From an uncultured Lachnospiraceae bacterium (GTDB taxonomy: Bacteria; Bacillota; Clostridia; Lachnospirales; Lachnospiraceae), in contig CAJTTT010000001.1 of the NCBI GenBank assembly GCA_910579285.1, forward strand, positions 1 through 64,000: 64,000 nt of DNA, written 5' to 3'. Under the pieces are notes generated by a model. That model did no database searches. It saw only the letters and a list, made by a program, of their open reading frames with translations, and was not told the origin of the DNA. Within the stretch, counting starts at the first letter, position 1. Every line of letters starts with the position of its first letter. This document shows, one piece after another, positions 45,941-54,700 of the stretch. The translations under genes were made by a program, and so were the position numbers.

Positions 45941-46066
45941 GAGCCGTGCAGATTTACGGTGAGGAAGACGGGAGAAAGCTTGCTTTCGGACGGATGCATC
46001 AGCGCAAATCTATAGGGCGAAAGCCCGAACATGAGCAAAAGAAAAGCTGCGGAGCAGCGATTTTGC
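45941..46066 (+). repeat. Structured intergenic repeat, copy B
   Basis: Same plan as copy A: AGATTTACG with CGCAAATCT (45950-45958 with 46003-46011), GAAAGC-TT-GCTTTC (45974-45987), GGGC-GAAA-GCCC (46015-46026), and GCAAAA/TTTTGC around GCTGC-GGA-GCAGC (46035-46066). CTATAGGGCGAA and GCCCG are shared with copy A. The outer stem differs in sequence but still pairs, apart from one mismatch. Confidence 0.75.
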
Positions 46067-46082
46067 AAATGCACACGGCGGA

Positions 46083-46136
46083 GAGCCGTGCAGATTTACG
46101 ATGAGGAAGACGGGAGAAAGCTTGCTTCCGACAATA
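46083..46136 (+). repeat. Structured intergenic repeat, partial copy C
   Basis: Repeats the 5' half of copy B almost exactly (GAGCCGTGCAGATTTACG, GACGGGAGAAAGCTTGCTT) and then diverges. A short hairpin AGGTGC/GCACCT with TTTGTT (46163-46182) follows before lacZ. Confidence 0.7.
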
Positions 46137-46228
46137 AGGTGTCAAAAACATCTGGACATTTGAGGTGCTTTTGGCACCTTTGTTATAACAATGGTTTCAA
46201 TGATAGCGAAGTAAGAAAGGAGCGAAAT

Positions 46229-49200
46229 ATGACGCAATCTGATTACAACAAAGTAAAAGATCCGGGATTCTTTAAGGAGAATGTATTGCCTGCCCATGCG
46301 GCTCTCAACCTTTACGCGAATGAGGCAGAGGCAGCGTGGGGAGAGAGCAGTCTGAAACAGCCGCTGGACGGTGTCTGGAAATTTTCCTATGCGGTGAATA
46401 TTGCTTCAGCGGTGAAAGGATTTGAGCAGGAAACGTATGACTGCAGATCCTGGGCCGATATCCGGGTGCCGGCCCATATCCAGATGGAGGGATACGATAT
46501 CCCGCAGTATGTCAACACACAGTATCCGTGGGACGGCAGGGAGGATATTCTGCCGGGAGAAATCCCTGAGCGGTTCAATCCTGTGGCAAGCTATGTGAAA
46601 TATTTCGAAGTCCCGGAGCGTATGCGCGGGAAGGAAATCCGCATCGTGTTCGAGGGTGTGGAGAGCGGCATGGCGTTATGGTGTAACGGCGCCTATGTGG
46701 GATACAGCGAGGACAGTTTTACCCCCTCCGAATTTGATCTCACGTCTTATCTGAAGGATGGAGAAAACAAGCTGGCAGTGCAGGTTTACAAATGGACTTC
46801 CTCAAGCTGGTGCGAGGATCAGGATTTTTACCGCTTTTCCGGCATTTACAGAAGCGTGTATCTGTATGCGCTTCCCGCTGCGCATGTGGAAGACCTGACG
46901 GTAAAGACGCTTTTCGAGGGTGAAACCTTTGACCGTGCGAAGCTGGCTGTGAATGGCAGGATAAAAGGAAACGGCGTTTACAAATTCTGTTTAAAAGACG
47001 GCGGGACAACCTTGTTTGAAAAAGAGCTGCGTATGGAAACCGGGGAGGACAGCGAGTTTGCGTTTGAGGAAATGATGGAAAAGCCGGAGCTCTGGAGCGC
47101 GGAGAATCCCTATTTATACCAGTTGGAGATTGTGTGCTGCGGTGAAAACGGCGGCGTGGCAGAGTATATGTCGCAGCCGGTAGGTTTCCGCAAGTTTGAG
47201 ATGAAGAACGGCAGGATGCTTCTGAACGGGAAACGCATTGTGTTCAAGGGGACGAACCGCCACGATTTCAGTTCTGTATCGGGAAGATATGTCTCATATG
47301 AAGAGCTGGTCAAGGACGTTGTGACCATGAAGCGCAACAATATCAATGCGATCCGCACGTCCCACTATCCCGACGATGAGAGGCTTTATGAGCTGTGCGA
47401 CCGCTACGGGCTGTATCTGATTGCGGAGAGCAACCTGGAGTCCCACGGAACATGGGACGCTTATCTGAAAGGGAAAAAGGACATGTCCTATGTGGTGCCC
47501 GATGATAAGGCAGAGTGGAAGGAGATGATGTATGACCGTATACGCTCCTGCTATCACAGGGACAAAAACCATCCGGCCGTACTGATCTGGTCCGTGGGAA
47601 ACGAATCCTTCGGCGGGGAGACGATCTATGAGATGTCTGAGCTGTTCCGCAAGTTGGATGACACCAGACTGGTGCACTATGAGGGCGTTTTCAACGACAG
47701 ACGCTACAACGATTCTTCCGATATGGAAAGCCGTATGTATGCGAAGGTGGCGGACATAGAAGAATATTTGGAGAACGGTGACGGCAAGCCCTTTATCTGC
47801 TGTGAGTATACCCATGCAATGGGCAATTCCTGCGGTGCGATGCACAAATACACCGAGCTGGCGGACCGGGAAAATTCGGCTTACCAGGGCGGTTTTATCT
47901 GGGACTATATTGATCAGAGCATATACAAAAAGGACCGCTACGGAAAATGGTTCCAGGCATACGGCGGCGATTTCGGCGAGAGGCCGACAGACTATAATTT
48001 CAGCGGCAACGGCATAGCCTACGGTGGAGAGCGGGAAGCTTCTCCCAAAATGCAGGCGGTGAAGTTTAATTATCAGAACATCGCCGTGACGGTGAAAAAA
48101 GACGGCTTTGAAGTGTGGAACAAAAACCTCTTTGTCTCCACAGACAGCTTCCGATGTGTGGCAGAACTTCTGCGGGACGGCATCAGCGTTGAGAAGAAGG
48201 AACTGGCGGGAATTGCTGTCGGGCCGGAAAGCAGATGCACCTATCCGGCGCCCTTTGCCGTACCCGATGTGCCGGGAGAGTATGCAGTGACGGTGTCTTT
48301 CCTTTTAAAGGAGGATACCCTTTGGGCAAAAGCCGGGCATGAAACTGCTTTTGGGCAGGCGGTGATCGGAAAAGTGGATGCGCCTGCGGAGGAAAAGAAG
48401 CCGTTCACTGTCATATGGGGCAACGATAACGTCGGTGTGCGTGGAGAGTGCTTTGATGTGCTGTTTGCGGAGCCGGCAGGCGCATCGTCAGCCTTCGGAC
48501 TGGTGTCCTACTGTTATGCGGGAAAGGAACTGATTGAGACGGTTCCCAGACCGAATTTCTGGCGCGCTCCTACAGACAATGACGAAGGCAACAACATGGC
48601 GGGCAGACAGGGCCAGTGGAAGCTGGCAAGCCTTTATGCCACCGGCAAAGGAATGGGCAGGGAGCTGGATGTACCGGGAAGGGCTTTTGAGAATCCGATT
48701 GTGAAGGAGGAGGCGGATCATGTCAGCGTGACTTACCTCTATAACCTGCAGACAACGCCGGAAGCGGTCTGTCAGCTGAATTATAAGGTATACGGGGACG
48801 GCAGTGTGCAGACGACACTTACTTATGACCCGGTGGAGGGGCTTTCGGATATGCCGGAGTTTGGCGTGCTGTTTAAACTGAATGCGGACTATGACCGTCT
48901 GGAGTGGTACGGCAACGGCCCGGAGGAGACGTATACAGATAAAGAGCAGGGAGCGAAGCTGGGCGTTTACCGCAATCGTGTGGCGGACAATATGGCGGCC
49001 TACCTGGTGCCCCAGGAATGCGGCAATAAGACAAAAGTGCGCTGGGCGAAAGTGACCGACATGCGTGGAAGGGGCATGCTCTTCAGCGGGGAAGACTTAA
49101 GTTTTTCGGCACTGCCCTACACGCCCCATGAGATAGAAAATGCAAGGCATTTTTATGAACTGCCGCCTGTACACTACACAGTGGTGCGTGTGGCGAAGGA

Positions 49201-49309
49201 GCAGATGGGCGTCGGCGGAGACGACAGCTGGGGTGCGCCGGTGCACCCGGAGTATCATCTGGATGTGAGCGGGAAGATGGAATTTAGCTTTACGTTCCGG
49301 GGGATTTAA
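46229..49309 (+). CDS. lacZ: GH2 beta-galactosidase (LacZ type)
   Basis: A 1026-residue cytoplasmic enzyme, almost the same length as E. coli LacZ. N-terminal sugar-binding domain (YVNTQYPWDGREDI, FEGVESGMALWCNGAYVGYS), Ig-like domain, TIM barrel with NRHDFSSVSGRYV, acid/base glutamate in WSVGNES (Glu459) and nucleophile in CCEYTHAMGNS (Glu526), and the C-terminal beta-gal small chain (NFWRAPTDNDEGN, EWYGNGPEETYTD). The start follows AAAGGAG at 46229. It probably hydrolyses the sugar brought in by the upstream ABC system. Confidence 0.95.
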   Translation: MTQSDYNKVKDPGFFKENVLPAHAALNLYANEAEAAWGESSLKQPLDGVWKFSYAVNIASAVKGFEQETYDCRSWADIRVPAHIQMEGYDIPQYVNTQYPWDGREDILPGEIPERFNPVASYVKYFEVPERMRGKEIRIVFEGVESGMALWCNGAYVGYSEDSFTPSEFDLTSYLKDGENKLAVQVYKWTSSSWCEDQDFYRFSGIYRSVYLYALPAAHVEDLTVKTLFEGETFDRAKLAVNGRIKGNGVYKFCLKDGGTTLFEKELRMETGEDSEFAFEEMMEKPELWSAENPYLYQLEIVCCGENGGVAEYMSQPVGFRKFEMKNGRMLLNGKRIVFKGTNRHDFSSVSGRYVSYEELVKDVVTMKRNNINAIRTSHYPDDERLYELCDRYGLYLIAESNLESHGTWDAYLKGKKDMSYVVPDDKAEWKEMMYDRIRSCYHRDKNHPAVLIWSVGNESFGGETIYEMSELFRKLDDTRLVHYEGVFNDRRYNDSSDMESRMYAKVADIEEYLENGDGKPFICCEYTHAMGNSCGAMHKYTELADRENSAYQGGFIWDYIDQSIYKKDRYGKWFQAYGGDFGERPTDYNFSGNGIAYGGEREASPKMQAVKFNYQNIAVTVKKDGFEVWNKNLFVSTDSFRCVAELLRDGISVEKKELAGIAVGPESRCTYPAPFAVPDVPGEYAVTVSFLLKEDTLWAKAGHETAFGQAVIGKVDAPAEEKKPFTVIWGNDNVGVRGECFDVLFAEPAGASSAFGLVSYCYAGKELIETVPRPNFWRAPTDNDEGNNMAGRQGQWKLASLYATGKGMGRELDVPGRAFENPIVKEEADHVSVTYLYNLQTTPEAVCQLNYKVYGDGSVQTTLTYDPVEGLSDMPEFGVLFKLNADYDRLEWYGNGPEETYTDKEQGAKLGVYRNRVADNMAAYLVPQECGNKTKVRWAKVTDMRGRGMLFSGEDLSFSALPYTPHEIENARHFYELPPVHYTVVRVAKEQMGVGGDDSWGAPVHPEYHLDVSGKMEFSFTFRGI

Positions 49310-49346
49310 AACATGGAATGAGTTTCATAAGACATAGGTAAAACAG

Positions 49347-49385
49347 AATTGGGGAGCAGGCTTGGGTGTTGCTCCCCAATTTTTT
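49347..49385 (+). terminator. Terminator after lacZ
   Basis: A perfect 12-bp stem, AATTGGGGAGCA (49347-49358) with TGCTCCCCAATT (49370-49381), followed by T residues. It marks the left edge of the AT-rich defence island. Confidence 0.9.
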
Positions 49386-49431
49386 CGATTCTTTATGTAT
49401 AGTCTGAAAATTAATTGATTGACGATATAAT

Positions 49432-49460
49432 TTGTGCGTTTTATACTTATGTTATATAGT
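49432..49460 (+). promoter_or_regulatory. Possible promoter of the restriction-modification island
   Basis: TTGTGC (49432-49437), a 17-bp spacer and TATAGT (49455-49460), 68 nt before the methyltransferase start in very AT-rich DNA. Confidence 0.5.
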
Positions 49461-49528
49461 TATAGCTGAAAAATATGTACTGTCATATATTACAATACTT
49501 TCTATATTGAAAGCGGAGACAATATTTA

Positions 49529-50737
49529 ATGGGTAATATGAAGAAACATGCTGATTTCATTAAAAATAGGGATAATAGAGATGTTATTTCATTGTTTTCC
49601 GGAGCGATGGGATTGGACATTGGTCTGGAAAAGGCCGGATTGAATATTGCGATAGGTCAGGATTTTGATGTTTCTTGTGTTAAAACTATGCAGGCGAACG
49701 GACATCAGGTTTTGGGTGGAGATATCAGAGAAATTGATCCTCAGTATCTGTTGGACTTAACAGGATTATTGGTTGGAGAACCTTTTCTAATTTGTGGTGG
49801 TCCACCCTGTCAGCCTTTTTCTACCGCAGGAAAACGATTGGGAATTAATGATCCCAGAGGTAGCTTGTTCATGGATTTTATTCGGATGATAGATTACATT
49901 CGGCCACGCTTTTTTGTGATGGAGAATGTAAAAGGAATTATGTCTGCACCGCTCAAACATATGCCGATGTCAGAAAGGGATGAAAATGATCCAAACCAGA
50001 AATTGGGAACTGTTTTAGATGTTATTTTGGCAGAGTTTAATAAATTGGAATATAAAACAGTGTATGGTGTATTAGATGCTGTAAATTATGGTGTACCACA
50101 ATTCAGAGAAAGATTTGTGCTGATAGGGAGCCGCGATAGCGAAGAAATCTTTTTACCTATTCCAACACACTTTCAAATGCATCAAAATAAGGAATACCAG
50201 TGGCAAACGGTTCGAAGTGCTATTGCAGATTTGGAATTTGATGAGGGCGAATGCACGGTATTTTCAGAAGAACGTATGCAGTTTCTTAAAATGGTTCCTG
50301 AAGGTGGAAACTGGAGAGATTTGCCGCCAAATGTTATTCCTGTGGCGATGGGAGGAGCGTATGAATCGGGTGGTGGAAAAGTTGGGTTTTATAGAAGGCT
50401 TTCATATGATCAGCCATCTCCGACTGTGGTGACGTCTCCGGCGCAAAAAGCTACAATGATGTGTCATCCAACGCAAACCAGACCGTTAAGTGTGAGAGAG
50501 TATGCTAGAATTCAACAGTTTCCTGACAGTTGGATATTTACGGGAACCACGATGTCGAAATATAGACAAATTGGGAATGCTGTACCGATAGGAATGGCGG
50601 AAGCTATTGGTAAGGCAGTGCTTTCGGTGGCTGATGGAGCTGCGCTAGTGGAAACGAAACGATTTAGAGGAACAAATGTACATAGCAGGATAAGAGACGC
50701 GCTCGAAATGGGAGGAAACTTATATGCCGCTAAATAG
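49529..50737 (+). CDS. DNA (cytosine-5) methyltransferase of a type II R-M system
   Basis: A 402-residue m5C methyltransferase. Motif I ISLFSGAMGLDIGLEKAGL binds SAM. Motif IV GGPPCQPFSTAGKR holds the catalytic Cys94. Motif VI is FVMENVKGI, and the end has motif IX/X-like RQIGNAVPIGMAEAI. The target recognition domain lies at about 200-320. It should protect sites from the restriction enzyme, whose gene overlaps it by 14 bp. An ATG at 49538 is an alternative start. The base composition is AT-rich, unlike lacZ upstream. Confidence 0.93.
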   Translation: MGNMKKHADFIKNRDNRDVISLFSGAMGLDIGLEKAGLNIAIGQDFDVSCVKTMQANGHQVLGGDIREIDPQYLLDLTGLLVGEPFLICGGPPCQPFSTAGKRLGINDPRGSLFMDFIRMIDYIRPRFFVMENVKGIMSAPLKHMPMSERDENDPNQKLGTVLDVILAEFNKLEYKTVYGVLDAVNYGVPQFRERFVLIGSRDSEEIFLPIPTHFQMHQNKEYQWQTVRSAIADLEFDEGECTVFSEERMQFLKMVPEGGNWRDLPPNVIPVAMGGAYESGGGKVGFYRRLSYDQPSPTVVTSPAQKATMMCHPTQTRPLSVREYARIQQFPDSWIFTGTTMSKYRQIGNAVPIGMAEAIGKAVLSVADGAALVETKRFRGTNVHSRIRDALEMGGNLYAAK

Positions 50738-51464
50738 CAGATATGATGAACAGGCTGTTGTTCAGGCAATCGCATTGTCTTTGGAAACTTTTTATACGAC
50801 TTTGATTGAAAAAATTGATAGATTAAATATACAAAAGGTAATGAAACGAAAAAATCCATATTTATATCGGGCAAAGGCAATGCAGAGTGCATCGGAAATA
50901 GTGGACTCTGTCTTGACGGCATTTGTGAGCTCCAGTGAAGAAACAATTTTTGGGAATTGCTTCTTCGAGCCTATTGCTATAGCCGCCAGTGGGGGCAACA
51001 AAGCATTGGCGGAAGGTATTGATATTATGCTTCAGGACGACGAAAACAATACTATTTATGCTATTGCTGTAAAAAGCGGCCCATCTGTGTTTAATGCAGA
51101 TAGTAAGAAACGGCAGGAACAGAACTTTGTGGCCGCGTCAAAATTAGCACAACAGGTAAAAGCGAGATATGAAGCATACATTGGCTATTGTTATGGGAAA
51201 AAGAGTGATTCCGGCAGAGGTAAACCCAAAATGTATCAGGAACTTGCCGGAAAGCGTTTCTGGGCAGAGCTGACAGGAGATGAAGAGTTTTATATCAAAA
51301 TTATTGATTATATGGGCACTATGCCTGAGCAATATATTGCTGAATATAAAGAAAGCTATAATAAGGCTGCCAATAGATTGGTAAGAGAGTTTTCTAATGG
51401 TTTTTGTAAGGAAGATGGAAGCATTGACTGGGAAAAGCTAGTAGAATTTAATTCGGGTGACTAA
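50724..51464 (+). CDS. Probable type II restriction endonuclease (PmeII/MjaII-like)
   Basis: A 246-residue protein. The core ALAEGIDIMLQDDENNTIYA followed by IAVKSGPSVFNADS looks like the PD-(D/E)XK nuclease region of restriction enzymes that read VKSG after an acidic strand; an acidic residue and Lys are visible, but the usual Glu before the Lys is Ala. Conserved lysine- and glycine-rich segments (GYCYGKKSDSGRGKP) follow. The 14-bp overlap with the methyltransferase gene strongly supports a paired restriction role. The recognition site is unknown. Family naming is from memory of the sequence pattern, so moderate. Confidence 0.72.
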   Translation: MPLNSRYDEQAVVQAIALSLETFYTTLIEKIDRLNIQKVMKRKNPYLYRAKAMQSASEIVDSVLTAFVSSSEETIFGNCFFEPIAIAASGGNKALAEGIDIMLQDDENNTIYAIAVKSGPSVFNADSKKRQEQNFVAASKLAQQVKARYEAYIGYCYGKKSDSGRGKPKMYQELAGKRFWAELTGDEEFYIKIIDYMGTMPEQYIAEYKESYNKAANRLVREFSNGFCKEDGSIDWEKLVEFNSGD

Positions 51465-51711
51465 TAACGAGAATAGATTTGAAATAAGTGAAACGATGTA
51501 TATGAAGTACGCAATTGATAGATTTTATATGGGTTTGGGAGAAGAGATAGATGCGGATTATTTTTATAAAAATTTATACTTACATGCCAGAATGGATTTT
51601 TGTCCAGAATGTGGTGAAACTGGTAATTGTGGACGGATAATCTTACAATTCAGTTTGAGAATACTATATCGAAAATTGTTCTCAGAAGATGGAAATTTGA
51701 GTGATTTTTAA
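51457..51711 (+). CDS. Small protein of unknown function in the R-M island
   Basis: Up to 84 residues, starting at a GTG that overlaps the restriction gene by 8 bp; an ATG at 51496 would give 71 residues. The sequence is aromatic and acidic (YMKYAIDRFYMGLGEEIDAD) with a CPECGETGNC segment that could bind a metal with its three cysteines. No family recognised. Its position in the same overlapping operon suggests a role with the restriction enzyme or the STAND protein. No clear ribosome binding site, so coupled translation is assumed. Confidence 0.5.
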   Translation: MTNNENRFEISETMYMKYAIDRFYMGLGEEIDADYFYKNLYLHARMDFCPECGETGNCGRIILQFSLRILYRKLFSEDGNLSDF

Positions 51712-51795
51712 ATGATATGGATGATGTTTAATGGATAGCCAATATTAAAGTATTGTCCCATAGCAGAAAGTGTGGTTGAACAAGGAGTAAAATAT

Positions 51796-54700
51796 ATGTC
51801 AAAAAAATATAGTTATAAAGACAAAAAAGTAATTATTTCATTATTTAATGAAAGCCAGTCGCACTATAAGAAATATTTTGAGATGGCTGAGGGTAATGTG
51901 ATCGAAGCACAGAAGGAATTAAACACTGCGGGGAATAAGTTACAACAAGCATTTGAATTGGGACTTAAATGTTATTTGAATATGCGTTATAGAGCGCTGT
52001 TCAATGAAAAAGTTATGACATGGAGGGAACATGATAATCTTGTAAAAATTATAGAAAACGGACGTCAAACTAATGGGCAAATGGTTGATTTACGATATCT
52101 TTATGATCAGATGAAGTTATACGCAGATCCAACTATGAATGGAAGTGGTGTTAATTTTGGTTTAATTCGAAGAAATAACCAATTCATATATAATGATAAT
52201 AAGCATCAGGGGAATAACGTTGATGTTTCGAAATTTGAGGATTCATATGCGGAAATTAGGAAATATATTGTTGTTTATATTGATGAAAATCCGCCTATAC
52301 AAATCATTCAAGCTCCAGAATATTTGAATCTGCAGCAGGCGTGCGATTTTTGGGATAGAAATTCGAGGTATAATTATTGCTTGATCTGTGAAAAGATGGA
52401 TTTGGATATGATGAATCTTAGACGAATATTGTATATTAATTGGTCACTAATTATTGATTTTGATGCATGTACGAGCAAGGATGGTCTTATTTATGCATAT
52501 CAAAATGAGTATAATATTCAACCGAATTATTTTGATATTAATAATCCAAAGCAAACGATGTTTAATGTGGCTAGTAGTGTACCTTATTGGTTTTTGGCAA
52601 ATGGTTTAGAAGATATTCCCGAATCAGTTACTGACTCAGACAGAAAATGGAATCAAAAATATGGTGCACAGTTGTTTGAAAGTTTCAGCCGCTATAGAGA
52701 AAGCTTTTCGAAACCTATTAAGGTGATCATTTTAAATGGAAGAATGAAGCGTATAGAGAGCATTTTGATGGCATTGGATGCGGTTTATGAAGATAAGCTA
52801 AAGGTATATCTTTTATCGTCAGAAGTACAATTTGATGAATTGAAAGATTCTTATAAAGAAATAATGGAATGCTATCCAATGACAGAACATGAATTTGCAC
52901 AGGGCATAAATAATTTTTCGACTTTATTTAGCAGAAATATCTTAGTGAACGAATATTGTATTTGTGGAAAAGATGGAAAAGTTGGTATAGTTCTCGAGGA
53001 TTACTCTTGCTTTGAAATACCATATTTGGGGATAGCAGATAGTCAGTGTGAGGAGATTGAAAAAGATAGAGAGGCTTTTTATCAAGGTAGGTGTGTATTA
53101 AGTTGGTATGGAGCTCAAAATGGATTTGCTATAAATAGAATTAGGCAGTACAGGAGAATAAAGAAGGAAATAGTGGATGCAAGTATTGAAACAACTAGTA
53201 AGATTATTGAACTAAGGCATGAACCTGGAGCGGGAGGGACAACGCTTGCAAGGTTTATCGCATACGAATTGAGTAAAGAAATGCCAGTTGTCTTATTATC
53301 AGTATATAATGAAAAAATTTCACCAAAACAAATTATAAATATGTATAAACAAGTCAGAATGTCGATTTTAATTGTCGTGGAAAGCTCTCTTATCAGTGTT
53401 GAGAATTTGCAAAAATTTAATGGGGAATTGATGGCAAATGCAGTGCCGCATGTGTTCTTATATGTAAAACGTTTGGGCAAAAAGGCAAAGTCTACAGATG
53501 ACGATTTAAAAGTATTAATTGATAGTGAGTTTAGTGATATGTTGGCTAAATTGAAGCCTTATATCGATGAGGAAAAACAAATAGATGTAAAAAACTTGGC
53601 TATGATTATGCCTGAACGATATCCGTTCTTTATGGCGTTAAAAGCATTTGATGAAAAATTTGAAGGGGTAAGAGATTATATTAAACACTATATGTTTAAT
53701 ATTTCCCCTAACGATAAACAAAATTTACTATATATTTCATTAGTTGACAGATTTGCAAATAAGTTACTTGATATTAATTTTTTGACAAACTATGATAAGG
53801 AAGATCCTATTGGGATTTTTGAAGACAACGTTAACAAAAATCTTATCGCTATCAGTGAAGCCGGACGAAATCAATTTGTTAAAATCAGACATCCGCGTTT
53901 TGCAGAAGAAATTATTGAAGATAGAATAGGAACAGAAAGTGATGTCGGCGGAAAAATAGTAGCAGAGAATTTGTCTACACTTCTTCGAGAATTTATAAAA
54001 TATTCAAAGCAAAATATTATGTATGATTTAGACTCTACCATTGATATTTTAAAAAGTTTGCTTATCCTTAGGGACACAAATAGTTTAGTGAATAATAAAT
54101 TTTCTCCAGTTATTGAATACATGAAACGGGTAATTCCGTCAAATGTTGAAGATAATGCCAAATATAATAGCATTGGTTTGATATTTAAGGAATTAGTACA
54201 GGTATATCCAGACGAGGCACATTTTAGAGCACATTTATCAAGATATTATACTTATATTGAAAAAAATTATGAGAAAGGCATACAAGAAGCAAAAGCAGCG
54301 GTCGAGTTGGCGGAGCAACAAGGAATATATGATTCATTATTATATCATATTTCTGGTATGAGCATTAGACGATATGTAGAACAGAAATTATTTCAAGGCG
54401 CGTGTGATTGTCATAAATATAATGAGGAAAAACTATGTGAAGAAAAGATAATTGATATACAAGAACAATTAGCAAGGGCAAGTGAATTGTTTCAAAAAGT
54501 TAGGAATACGAATAATAAAGTGGCCGGATACATTTCTGATATAGAAATGTGCATTGCTGTAGTGGATTTTGGAAAAGAAATATATTCATGTTCGACGGAG
54601 GAGTTTGTAAAACAATATAAAGAATCTTGGTTTATGTCGTATTACGATAGAGCACTGACCTTAATGGAAGGATTTAGAAATATACAGGTTGAGGAAGATA

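Noticed and set aside
51796..52065. HEPN ribonuclease active site at the start of the STAND protein
   Set aside because: The helices look HEPN-like, but no Rx4-6H motif is present, so catalytic activity cannot be claimed.
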